64,000 bases of DNA from Luscinia megarhynchos (lineage: Eukaryota; Chordata; Aves; Passeriformes; Turdidae), in NCBI GenBank assembly GCA_034336665.1, contig CM067590.1:1-64000 (forward strand). The letters are read 5' to 3'. Of this stretch, positions 55,500 to 64,000 are shown piece by piece. Made by a program: the position numbers and the translations under genes. Under the pieces are notes generated by a model, which did not search any database, was not told the DNA's origin, and worked only from the letters and a program-made list of their open reading frames with translations. Numbering within the stretch: position 1 is the stretch's first letter; every line of letters starts with the position of its first letter.

Positions 55500-56345
55500 G
55501 CCAGGCTGGGCTTGGCCTTGGGAGTCCCGATCCCTTTATGGGGTCAGGATTAGGGCAAAAGTAAATTTTAATTTGGAATTAGGGTGCAGCAGAGATGGCC
55601 ATAAATTAAATTAAATTAAACCCCACATTCACTGGATTTAGGGCTGCTGGAAGCGCCCAGAATAATCCCAATTCCCCTGGAAAATCCAGCTGGGAATTGG
55701 GCCGGGTTTGGGGGATCCCAATCCCAAAGAGACCCCACTGTCCCCACAGTGTCCCCAAGGTCCCAGGTTGGGTTTGGCCTTGGGATTCCCGATCCGTGTG
55801 TGGGGTGGGGATTAAGGGAAAAGCAAAACTGAGCATAAATTAAATTAAACCCCAAATTCCCTGGATTTACGGTTCTGGTCCCAAAGTCCACAAATCATGG
55901 AATGACCCCACAAAAATCCATGTGGGAATAGGGCTGGGTTTAGGGGATCCCAATCCCAAAGAGCCCCCGCTGTCCCCACACTGTCCAAGGATCAGGACAC
56001 CCCAAATTCCCTGCATTTAGCATTCTGATCCCAATTCCCCAAATCATGGGATAACCCCTGGAAAATCCAGCTGGGAATGGGACTGGGTTTGGGGGATCTC
56101 AATCCCAAAGAGCACCCCCTGACCCCAAAATGTCCCCAAGATCCAGGCTGGGTTTGGCCTTGGGAGTCCCGATCCGTTTGTGGGGTCGGGATTAAGGGAA
56201 AAGCAAAGACGAGCATAAATTAAGTTAAACCCCAAATTCCCTGGATTTAGGGTCACTGAAAGTGCCCAAAATGATCCCAAATTCCCCTGGAAAATCCATC
56301 TGGGAATGGGGCCGGCTTTGGGGAATCCCAATCCGGGCCCAGCAG
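55500..56345. repeat. Tandem repeat of ~190-380 bp (CTGGGTTTGGCCTTGGGA...)
   Basis: Diverged copies share GGTTTGGCCTTGGGAxTCCCGATCC, GAGCATAAATTAAATTAAACCCC, CTGGATTTAGGG and CTGGAAAATCCAGCTGGGAAT, beginning near 55505, 55765 and 56145, with partial copies near 55900 and 56280. No gene seen; 56350-56600 is mostly unique. Confidence 0.8.
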
Positions 56346-56628
56346 GGTCACTCCATAATCCCCATAAAGGGATTTGTGGCCTGTTCCCTGCCCCAAATTC
56401 CCTGGAATAAAAACCCCCAAAACTCAACAAAACCCGCAAAATAATAATCCAGAAAAAAGGAGGAAATTCGATCCAGAAATTGGAATTTAGAAATCCAAAA
56501 CTGGATTTGTTTTGACATCATTGGTGTCCACGAAGAATTCCAATTCCCAAAAATTCCCCAAAATTCCCCAAAATTCCTCCTCCTCCTCATGCTGCTTTGC
56601 TGCTGCCACCCCACAGAAGGACCCTGAG

Positions 56629-56634
56629 TTTATT
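56629..56634 (-). terminator. USHBP1: USHBP1 polyadenylation signal (AATAAA)
   Basis: On the minus strand CCCCCAAAATAAACTCAGGG lies about 1.06 kb after the USHBP1 stop, followed by TCCTTCTGTGGGGTGG. Confidence 0.6.
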
Positions 56635-56639
56635 TTGGG

Positions 56640-57690
56640 GGATACAGAGGGAGCCCCCGGTTTTGGGGATTTTTGGGGGTCTCCGGAGGATTTGGGGGAT
56701 TCTTCAACGATTTCTGGGAGGTCTCCAGGGATATTTTTTGGGGGTTTTTCAGGGATTTTTGGGGGCTCTCCAGCAGTTTTTTGGGGTTCTCCAGGGGTTT
56801 TTGTGGTTTCTCCACAGATTTCTGGGGTTGTTCAGTGATTTTTGTGGTTTCTCCATGGATTTTGGGAGTTCTCAAGGAAATTTTTGGGGGTTCTCCAGTG
56901 TTTTTGTGGGTTCTCCAGCAGTTTTGGGCTTCAGCAGTTTTTGCGGGTTCTCCAGGGGTGTTTGTGGTTTCTCCATGGAGGTTTGGGGCTCTCCAGGGGT
57001 TTTGGGGATACTCCAGTGTTTTTGTGGAGTTCTCCAGTGATTTTTGTGGTTTCCCCATGGATTTTCGGGTTTCTTCAGAGTTTTGTGGGGTTCTCCAGGG
57101 ATTTTTGTGGGGTTCTCCAGCAGTTTTTTGGGGGTTCTCCAGAGGTTTTTGCAGGTTCTCCAGGGATTTTTGCCATTTCCCATAGAATTTCGGGTTTCTC
57201 CAGCGGTTTCCCCACGGAATTCCGGGTTTTCCCCTGTATTCCCGGGTCTCCCCCGGTATTTTCGGGTGTCCCCCGTGAATTCCAGGTCTCCCTCGGGATT
57301 TTCGGGTCTCTCCCGGTATTTCCGGGGTTCCCCCGGGGATTTCGGGGTTCCTCCGGAGTTTTCGAGGTTCCCCCAGGGATTTCGGGGTTACCCCGGGTAT
57401 TTCGGGTTCCCCTGGTGATTCCGGGGCTCCCTCGGGATTTTCGGGTCTCCTCTGGTATTTTCAAGTCTCCTCCGGGATTTTCGGGTCTCTCTCGTGAATT
57501 CCGGGTCTCCCTCGGCATTTTCGGGGTTACCCCGGTATTTTCGGGGTTCCCTCGGGATTTTCGAGCCTTTCCAGGAAATTCCGGGTCTCCCCCGGGGATT
57601 CCGGATCTCCTCCGGTATTCCTGTGTCTCCTCCGATATTGCCGGGTCTCCTTCGATATTTCCGGGTCTCTTCCGATATTTTTGGGGTTCC
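56640..57690 (-). repeat. USHBP1: USHBP1 3' UTR minisatellites
   Basis: Two related arrays: GGGGTTCTCCAGGGGTTTTTGTGGTTTCTCC (56640-57180) and TTTCGGGGTTCCCCCGGGGATTTCGGGTCTCC (57181-57690). They lie between the stop and the polyadenylation signal. Confidence 0.8.
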
Positions 57691-57853
57691 CTAGATGCAG
57701 GTCTCTCCGGGGCGCTGCAGTAGCCGCAGCCGCCGGTTCAGGGCTCGCTCCCTGCGGCCGTGCTGAGCCCGCAGCGCCGCCGCCCGCGCCCGCAGCGCCT
57801 GCAGCCGCTCCGAGTGCCCGCGGCGAGCGCCGCGCAGCGCCTGGGACAGAGAG
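57691..57853 (-). CDS. USHBP1: USHBP1 last exon, PDZ-ligand end
   Basis: The acceptor is CCCTCCAG. Encodes [20 protein letters not shown], Arg/Ala-rich helix and RPGETCI with TAG at 57691-57693. Confidence 0.9.
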
Positions 57854-60800
57854 CTGGAGGGAAAGGAGGGATTTGGATTGGGGATTTTGGGGTTTGGGGA
57901 TTGGGGATTTTGGGGTTTGGGGATTGGGGATTTTGAGGTTTGAGGATTGGGGATTTTGCGGTTTGGGGTTTTGGGTTTTGGAGGGAGCCGTTCCGAGTGC
58001 CCGCGGCGAGCGCCGCGCAGCGCCTGGGACGGAGAGCTGGGGGGGAAAGGGGGATTTAGGATTGGCGATTTTGGGGATTTTGGGGTTTGGGGATTGGGGA
58101 TTTTGGGGTTTGGGGAGATCCGCTCCGAGTTCCCGCGGTAAGCACCGCACAGCACCCGGGACAGAGAGCTGGGAGAAAATGGGGATTTGGGATTGGAGTT
58201 TGGGGTTTGGGAATTTTGGGGTTTGGGGATTGGGGATTTTAGGGTTTGGGGACTGGGGATTTGGGGGTTTGGGGTTTGGAGGGAGCCTCTCCGAGTGCCC
58301 GCAGCGAGCGCCGCGCAGCGCCTGGGACAGCGAGCTGGGGGGAAAGGGGGATTTGAGATTGGGTTTGGGGATTGGGGATTTTGGGTTTTGGGGTTTGTGT
58401 TTAGGGATTGGGGTTTGGGGTTTGGAGGGAGCCGCTCTGAGTGCCCACGGCGAGCACCACAGCCGCCCTGGGGACAGAGAGCTGGGAGGGAAAGGAGGAT
58501 TTGGGATTGGGTTTGGGGTTTAGGGAGACAGGGAGACAGGGGTTTTGGAGTTTGTGGTTAGGGGATTGGGGTTTGGGGATTTTGAGGTTTGTGGAGGGAG
58601 GGGGATTGGGGTTTGAAGTTTGGAGGTTGAGGTTTGGGGTTTTGTGGTTTTGTGGTTTTGTGGTTTGGGTTTTGGGGAGTCGGGGGAGACAGGGATTTGG
58701 CGTTTGGAGGTTGGGGTTCTGGAGTTTGAGATTTAAGGAGACGGGGGTTTTGGGGTTGGGGGTTTGGGGGAGTCGGGGAGACAGGGGGTGGGGTTTGGGG
58801 ATTTAGGGAGCCGAGGGGATTTGGGATTTGGGGGATTTAGGGAGTCGGGGAGACAGGGGGTTTTGGGATTTAAGGAGTGGGGGGGGTTTTGAGATTTAAG
58901 GAGTGGAGGAGACAGGGGAGTCAGGGGAATTTAAGGATTTAGGGAGTCAGGAAATCAGGGGAGCCGGGGAATTCAGAGGATCCCCCGGGGGAATCAGGAG
59001 ATTCAGGGGAGCTGGAAATTTCGGGATTTAGGGACTCAGGAAATCGGGGGAACCGGGGGAGACAGGGGGATGAGGGGACCCAGGAGACAGAGGGCACGTG
59101 GGGAACAAAAAGATCCAGGACAGCCAGGACACCCAGGGAACACAGGGGACACCAAGGGACTCCGGCCCAGCCCCGCGCCCACCTGTGCGCCTGCAGCAGC
59201 TCCCTGGTGACGGCGGCGCTGCGTTCCTGCTGCGCTCGGCTGGCAGCGCTGCTCCGCTCCAGCGCCAGCGCCAGCTCCTGGGCGCGCCCGCGCAGCTGCT
59301 CCGTCCTGGGGACACGCGTGTCACCCGTGTCACCTCCGTGTCACTCGTGCCACCCCCGTGTCACCCCCCCGTGTCACCTGTGTCACCCCCGTGCCCATCC
59401 CGACCCCACGCCCTTCCCAGCCCCACACAATTCCTGACCCCACACAATTCCCGACCCCACACCATTCCCGATCCTCACCGGGCCCGGATCCGCAGCAGCT
59501 CCTCCCTCGTTCTCTCAGGGTCCGGAGGGTTTCCCGGAGTCATCGCTGTCCCTCGGCCGACCCGCGCTCCCCTGCCGAGATTTTCAGGGTATCTCCCATC
59601 CCTCGGGATCCTCCCCCGATCCCGAGAATCTCCCACGGGATCCATCCCATCCCATCCCATCCCATCCCATCCCATCCCATCCCATCCCATCCCATCCCAT
59701 CCCATCCCATCCCATCCCATCCCATCCCATCCCATCCCATCCCATCCCATCCCATCCCATCCCATTAATCCCATTATCCCATCCCCACCTCCTCGGAGCT
59801 GCTGCCGGAGCCGCTGCCGGAGCTGTCGGAGGTTCCGTCCCCGTCCCCGTCCCGCTCCCGCTGCCGCTGACGGAGCAGGAGGCGCAGCGCCGCTTCCCGC
59901 GGCCCGTGCGCGGCCAGCAGCAGCTCCAGGGCCCGGTTCTGCCGCTGCGCCAAGCGGAGCCGCGCCCGGAGCTCCGCCAGGGACTCCTGGGGACGGGGGA
60001 AACTGAGGCACGGGCGGGGAGAGCCGAGGGGGGAGCCAGGGATTCAGGGACTCCTGGGGACGGGGGAAACTGAGGCACGAGCGGGGAGAGCCGAGGGGGG
60101 AGCCAGGGATTCAGGGATCCAGGGAGGGATCGAGGGAAGGATCAATGGAGGGATCCAGGGCTGGGTTCTCCCTCTGGGGCAGCCTGAGCCAGGTCTGAAG
60201 CTCTCCTGGCACGGTGGGGAAACTGAGGCCCGGGCAGTGGGAGCCAGGGGGAGATTCAGGAATCCAGGAAAGGATTCAAGGAGGGATTCAGGGATCCATG
60301 GAAGGATCCAGGGAGGGATTCAAGGTCCCAGGGAAGGATCCATGCCCAGTTCTCCCCCTAGACCCAGCGCAGCCAGGCCTGGAGCTCCACCAGTGACTCC
60401 TGGGTATGGGGGGGAAACTGAGGCATGATCAGGGGGGTCCAGGGAGGGATTCAGGGATCCAGGGAGGGATCGAGGGAAAGATCAATGAAAGGATCCAGGG
60501 CTGGGTTCTTCCTCTGGGGCAGCCTGGGCCGGGTCTGGAGTTCTCCTGGGCACAGCAGGGAAACTGAGGCACGGCAGCGGGAGCCAGGGGGAGATTCAGG
60601 GATTCAGGGAGGGATCCAAGGAAGGATCCAGGAGGGAATTCAAGGTCCCAGGGATGGATTCAGGGGAGCATTCAGGGTCCCAGGGAGGGACCCATGAAAG
60701 AATCCAGGGAAGTATCAAGGGAGGGATCGATGGAGAAATCCATGGAGAGATCCATGGAGGGATCCAGGGAAGGACTCAGGAGAGCATCCAGGGAGGGACT

Positions 60801-63800
60801 GATGGAGAGAAGCAGGGAATGATCTAAGGAAGGATCTAGAAAGAAATCCATGGAAAGAATCCATGGAGGCATGAAGAATACACGAAGGAATCCAGGGAAG
60901 GACTCAGGAAAGGATTCAGGAAAGGACCCAGGGAAGGACCCAGGCGGGGACCCCAGCCCCACCTTGAGCCCCGCCAGCTCCTGCAGCAGCTCCTCCTTCT
61001 GCGGCCGCCTCCAGCCGGGCAGCAGCGCCCGTGCTTCCCGCAGCGCCCGCTCCGCCCGCGCTAGGAGGTCCCGGGCCCGGGGGGGCTCGGGGGGCTCGGG
61101 GGTGTCCAGCAGGGACCCCTCCACCGCCGCCTGCTCGACGCGGAGCCGCCGGATGTGTTCCCGCAGCGCTCCCTCCTCCATGGCCCGGCAGCTGCAGGGC
61201 GGGCACGGACTCGGTGGGCAAGGGGGAACCGGTACCGGGATGGGGAGGGGGCTCAGCCCCGGGACCCCTGCGCCCCCCAGTACCTGTGAGCCCCCGGGCT
61301 GTCCGCATGGTCTTCGCGGGGTCCTGGCTCTGCTGGCCCCGGGGGCTCCGTTGGGGCGGGGCCGGGTCCCGGTGCCCGGTCCGGGCTCGGTTCTGTTGGG
61401 GCAGGCTCAGGTCCCGGTGTTGGGCTCGGTTCTGTTGTGGTTTCTGGGCCCGGTACCGCTGCCCAGGGGTGCCCACAGGGGATGTGGGGCGCATCGGGGT
61501 CCCCCAAAATCTTCCCAGTACTTCCAGTACCTCCCAGTACCTTCGGGCATCCCTCGTGCATCCCCCAGTGTCACCACGTGCACCTCACATGTCCCGTCGG
61601 AATCATCCCAGTGTCTCCCCAGTATTCCCAGTATCCCCCCAATATCCTCCCCAGCAGTCCCAGTATTCCTCCAGCACCCATCCTGGTAATTCCCAGTATC
61701 CCCCCAGTATCCTCTTCGGTATCACCCCAGTATCCTCCCAGAAAACTCTTCAGTATCCTCCAGTATCCACCCCCCAATTATCCCCCAGTATTCCCCAGTA
61801 TCACCCCCAGTATCTCCCCCAGTATCCCCCCGTATCTCCCCCCAGTCCCCTCGTGCCCTCCCCCCCACTGTCACTCACCCTCCGGTGTCACCTTTGCCCG
61901 CACCAGGTCCAGGAGGGCAGCGTGAGGGCCCCCGGCAAGCAGCTCGCTGGGCGACGTAGGGGCTCAGGGGACAGTCCCCAAACCCTGTCCCCAACCCTGT
62001 CCCTATTCCATCCCATCCCGATCCCAATTCTTGTCCCCATTCCCATCTCTGTCCCCTGTGCCTTGCCCCCATCCCGAGGGACTCAGGAGCACTGTTGCCA
62101 TCCCTGTCCCCATCCCTGTCCCTGTCCCTATCTCTGTCCCTGTCCCGTGTCCCCATCCCCTGTCCCGTGTCCCCTGTCCCATGTCCCTGTCCCTGTCCCT
62201 GTCCCCGTCCCCTGTCCTCGTCCCTGTCCTCACCTGCAGCACAGTGCCAGACTCAGCCCACTGCAGCGGGACACGGGGCTCACTGGGACTGTCCCCATCC
62301 CCGCCCCCTGTCCCATCATGTGTCCTCATCCCTGTCCACTGTCCCCATCCCCTGTCTCTGTCCCTGTCCCCGTCCCCCGTCCCTGTCCCACCTGCAGCGC
62401 AGCGCCAGCCACAGCCCGCTGCAGCGGGACAAGGGGCTCACTGGGACTGTACCCATCCCTGTGCTCCGTCCCTGTCCCCATCTCCATCCCTGTCCCTGTC
62501 CCCTCCCCCGTCCCTGTCCCTCGTCCCCACCTGCAGCGCGAAGCGCCAGTCGCAGTCCGCTGCATCGGGACAAGGGGCTCACTGGGACTGTCCCCATCCC
62601 CGTCCCCATCCCTGTCCCTGTCCTCTCCCCCACCTGCAGCGCAGTGCCAGCAGCAGTCCGCTGCATCGGGACAAGGGGCTCACTGGGACTGTCCCCATCC
62701 ACGTCCCCATCCCTGTCCCTGTCCCCCTCCCCACCTGCAGCGCAGTGCCAGCCGCAGCCCGCTGCAGCAGGACAAGGGGTTCACTGGGACTGTCCCCATC
62801 CACGTCCCCATCCCCCTCCCCACCTGCAGCGCAGCGCCAGCCGCAGCCCGCTGCAGCAGGACAAGGGGTTCACTGGGACTGTCCCCATCCCCGTCCCCAT
62901 CCCTGTCCCTGTCCCCCTCCCCACCTGCAGCGCAGCGCCAGCCACAGCCCGCTGCAGCAGGACAAGGGGCTCACTGGGACTGTCCCCATCCCCGTCCCCA
63001 TCCCTGTCCCTGTCCCCCTCCCCACCTGCAGCGCAGCGCCAGCCGCAGCCCGCTGCAGCGGGACTCTCTCAGCCCGAGCTCCATGCTCAGCCGCTCCGCC
63101 TCGCCCTTGCACTCGCCCAGTGCGGCCACCAGCTCGCGGTTCGCGTCCTGCAGCCTGGCCAGGACCCTGCGCCCCACCCGTGCCTCAGTTTCCCCTCGGT
63201 GAGGGGCTCGGGGGGGACTCACCCCTCCCCTGGGAGGACTCAGGAACTCACCCTCGCAGCTGCTGCAGCCGCTCCTCCTGCTCCGGGCTGGGCCCCACCG
63301 AGGGCTGGGGGGACAGTGGGGCCTGGGGATGGCGGGAGAGGGGCTGCACGTCATGGGGTGCAGCCCGAGGGGTTTTATCCCGGGGGGGTCCATCCCATGT
63401 GGTTCAGAGCCTGGGAACTCGATCCCGTGGGGCTTTTACCCTGGGGGTCTCCATCTCACGGGGTTTTATCCCAAGGGGCTCCATCCCATGGGATTTTATG
63501 GGGCTGCATCCCGTGGGGTTTTATCCCGGGGGAGGCCGAGCATTGTCACCAGCCCGGGTGACATCCTACAGAGGGGACACCAGAGCCCCGTGCCAGGGCA
63601 GAACCCACCCCGTGCCCCAGCCCCGCACTCACCCTCTGCCTCGGGGGGCTGCTGGGCACGCGGGTGTCACCAAGCCCGGGGGTGTCACCAATCCCGGGAA
63701 TGTCACCGAGCCCGGGGCCGTCACTGACCCCGGGGGTGTCACCCAGCCTGGGGGTGTCGCCGGTCCCAGAGGTGTCGCCAGTCCTGGGAGTGTCACTGAG

Positions 63801-64000
63801 CCCGGGTGTGTCGCTGACCTCAGCACCGTCACCAATCCCAGAGGTGTCGCCGGTCCCGGGGGTGTCACCAACTCCACAAGTGTCACCAGCCCCGGGGATG
63901 TCACTGCCAGACCCCCCCGGCTCCTCCAGCCTGGCCAGAGCCTCCCGCAGGTCCCGCACCTTGAACCGGACACCGGGCTCAGCCCCGGGGGCGCTCTGGT
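57691..64000 (-). CDS. USHBP1: USHBP1 (harmonin-binding, MCC-like coiled-coil protein), 5' end missing
   Basis: USHBP1 is a coiled-coil protein of the MCC family whose C-terminus binds PDZ domains of harmonin (USH1C). Minus-strand exons read, in order: [20 protein letters not shown] and a GDTPGL repeat; [28 protein letters not shown] through [31 protein letters not shown]; a proline-rich linker; [18 protein letters not shown] and [31 protein letters not shown] through a Gly/Ser/acidic tail; [43 protein letters not shown] to ETCI-stop. The order and spacing match USHBP1. The T-x-I end fits a class I PDZ ligand. Most junctions join in phase; one does not (59789 to 59571). A coiled-coil segment present in mammals upstream of PEQEERL was not found. 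Confidence 0.87.
57856..58500 (-). repeat. USHBP1: USHBP1 array: four decoy copies of the last-exon acceptor
   Basis: Units of about 130-185 bp carry CCCCCAG|CTCTCTGTCCCAGGCGC (minus strand) plus ~50 nt of exon copy, separated by GGGGATTTTGGGGTTTGG repeats (plus strand). Decoy exon starts are at 58036, 58168, 58334 and 58481. The AG is kept in each. Confidence 0.9.
58501..59090. repeat. GGGGTTTGGGGATTTAGGGAG minisatellite
   Basis: G/T-rich units continuing the previous array without exon copies, grading into GGGGAATTCAGGAGTCAGGGG units. Confidence 0.8.
59183..59305 (-). CDS. USHBP1: USHBP1 exon ([16 protein letters not shown]...)
   Basis: 123 nt: one base, 40 codons, two bases. Coiled-coil sequence ending TRELLQAH-S, joining the last exon in phase. 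Donor CACAG|GTGGGC. Confidence 0.9.
59479..59571 (-). CDS. USHBP1: USHBP1 exon ([15 protein letters not shown]), start uncertain
   Basis: The 3' end (GGCCCG|GTGAGG) and its phase to the next exon are sound. The proposed acceptor CTCGGCAG gives [20 protein letters not shown] but needs two bases from the exon before, which ends in phase 0. Either another acceptor is used, a short exon is missed, or there is a frameshift. Confidence 0.6.
59636..59765. repeat. (CCCAT)n pentanucleotide microsatellite
   Basis: About 25 perfect CATCC/CCCAT units inside a short USHBP1 intron. Confidence 0.97.
59789..59986 (-). CDS. USHBP1: USHBP1 exon ([17 protein letters not shown]...)
   Basis: 198 nt, 66 codons, phase 0 to 0. 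A helix rich in Leu, Arg and Ala is followed by [20 protein letters not shown] and SSEE. The acceptor polypyrimidine tract is CCTCAGTTTCCCCCGTCCCCAG, resembling a MIR tail. Confidence 0.88.
60010..60580 (-). repeat. USHBP1: USHBP1 array: four decoy acceptor copies
   Basis: The unit GGAGCTCCxCCAGGGACTCCTGGGG...GGAAACTGAGGCA (plus strand) repeats the exon start, acceptor and upstream tract. Decoy starts are at 60053, 60205, 60399 and 60545, separated by GGGATCCAGGGAGGGATC repeats that continue to about 60940. Confidence 0.8.
60581..60940. repeat. CAGGGAGGGATCCATGGAAGG minisatellite
   Basis: Units of 12-24 bp of GGATCCAGGGA type. Confidence 0.85.
60963..61191 (-). CDS. USHBP1: USHBP1 exon ([18 protein letters not shown]...)
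   Basis: 229 nt: one base plus 76 codons, ending [14 protein letters not shown] before GTGGGG. Helical, Leu/Arg/Glu-rich. Confidence 0.9.
61284..61458 (-). CDS. USHBP1: USHBP1 exon (proline-rich linker)
   Basis: 175 nt: two bases, 57 codons, two bases. Low-complexity [18 protein letters not shown] with a 33-36-bp internal repeat, ending [11 protein letters not shown]. Phase fits both neighbours. Confidence 0.75.
61500..61865. repeat. CCCAGTATCCCCCAGTATCC minisatellite
   Basis: Units of 10-18 bp in a USHBP1 intron. Confidence 0.88.
61879..61946 (-). CDS. USHBP1: USHBP1 exon ([22 protein letters not shown])
   Basis: 68 nt: one base, 22 codons, one base, with donor GGAGG|GTGAGT. Acceptor CGCCCAG chosen because it joins in phase (LRC-S-ELL). 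Confidence 0.75.
61960..63025 (-). repeat. USHBP1: USHBP1 array: seven decoy copies of an exon end and donor
   Basis: Units of about 89-158 bp hold, on the minus strand, CTGCTGCAGCGGGCTGCGGC to GCGCTGCAG|GTGGGG. Decoy exon ends are at 62234, 62392, 62531, 62634, 62735, 62824 and 62925 (true end 63026), with CCCATCCCTGTCCCTGTCC filler (plus strand). Most units also have CTGCTGCAG 27 nt before the donor, so each could act as an in-frame 27-nt exon; two read CTGCATCGGG and lack that AG. Confidence 0.9.
63026..63166 (-). CDS. USHBP1: USHBP1 exon ([12 protein letters not shown]...LRLALRC)
   Basis: 141 nt: one base, 46 codons, two bases. Contains [19 protein letters not shown], the best match to the central coiled coil of the USHBP1/MCC family. 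Confidence 0.92.
63252..63304 (-). CDS. USHBP1: USHBP1 exon ([18 protein letters not shown])
   Basis: 53 nt, 17 codons plus two bases, with donor GAGG|GTGAGT. Joins the next exon as LRG-VLARL. Confidence 0.85.
63340..63545. repeat. GGGGTTTTATCCCGGGGGGCTCCATCCC minisatellite
   Basis: Units of 25-40 bp in a USHBP1 intron. Confidence 0.82.
63633..64000 (-). CDS. USHBP1: USHBP1 exon, partial, with coding hexapeptide repeat
   Basis: Runs off the window edge. Begins [20 protein letters not shown], then about 14 units of an 18-bp repeat encoding GDTPGL variants, then [11 protein letters not shown] at donor AGG|GTGAGT. The frame is open throughout and joins the next exon in phase 0. Confidence 0.75.
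63660..63910 (-). repeat. 18-bp coding minisatellite in USHBP1
   Basis: About 14 units of GGTGACACCCCCGGGCTC-like sequence (minus strand), nearly all multiples of 18 bp, so the frame is kept. Confidence 0.88.

Noticed and set aside
57856..58760. Interstitial telomere-like sequence
   Set aside because: Units are GGGGATTTTGGGGTTTGG, not TTAGGG.
61031..63202. 723-codon plus-strand frame, the longest in the window
   Set aside because: It is antisense to USHBP1 exons and arrays. Its proline/serine composition follows from CTGTCCC repeats; the minus strand holds the recognised protein.

Overview
This is vertebrate nuclear DNA, almost certainly from a bird. It is GC-rich and gene-dense. The genes have short introns made almost entirely of minisatellites, and the retroviral and conserved gene content fits an avian microchromosome. 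The gene set (KCNN1, an occludin gene, NR2F6, USHBP1) matches human 19p13.11. By synteny this points to the chicken chromosome 28 equivalent; the chromosome is my inference.

Layout. 1-3.5 kb is a G-rich minisatellite interrupted by an AT-rich, solo-LTR-like insertion. 3.5-7.1 kb is a satellite of about 430-bp units. A minus-strand endogenous retrovirus (ERV) at 7.1-13.5 kb sits inside that satellite, which resumes at 13.5-14.0 kb. 14-19.2 kb holds the 3' end of KCNN1 (plus strand): a 9-nt microexon, the exon after it, and a last exon expanded by a heptad repeat, followed by a tandem-repeat 3' UTR. 19.5-20.3 kb has possible exons of an unrecognised gene. 23.2-38.1 kb is a complete occludin gene (plus strand, seven coding exons, 519 codons before the stop, preceded by a probable non-coding exon). 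40.7-51.75 kb is complete NR2F6 (minus strand, four coding exons, 392 codons), convergent with occludin. 56.6-64.0 kb is USHBP1 (minus strand). It lacks its 5' end and ends in a PDZ-ligand-like ETCI tail.

The most striking feature is that many arrays appear seeded from the edges of neighbouring exons. Copies of a splice acceptor or donor plus 15-160 nt of adjacent exon are repeated in the intron. I see this for occludin exons 2, 3 and 5, NR2F6 exons 3 and 4, and three USHBP1 exons. The KCNN1 stop-codon region is repeated the same way in its 3' UTR. Several decoy sites keep intact AG or GT dinucleotides.

Functionally the genes are unrelated neighbours: a calcium-activated potassium channel, a tight-junction membrane protein, an orphan nuclear receptor repressor and a coiled-coil PDZ-binding scaffold. 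The order occludin-NR2F6-USHBP1, with these orientations, matches human OCEL1-NR2F6-USHBP1. This suggests the bird occludin here is the full-length counterpart of mammalian OCEL1. Exon limits were read by eye from splice signals, reading phase and known protein families; no alignment was run.
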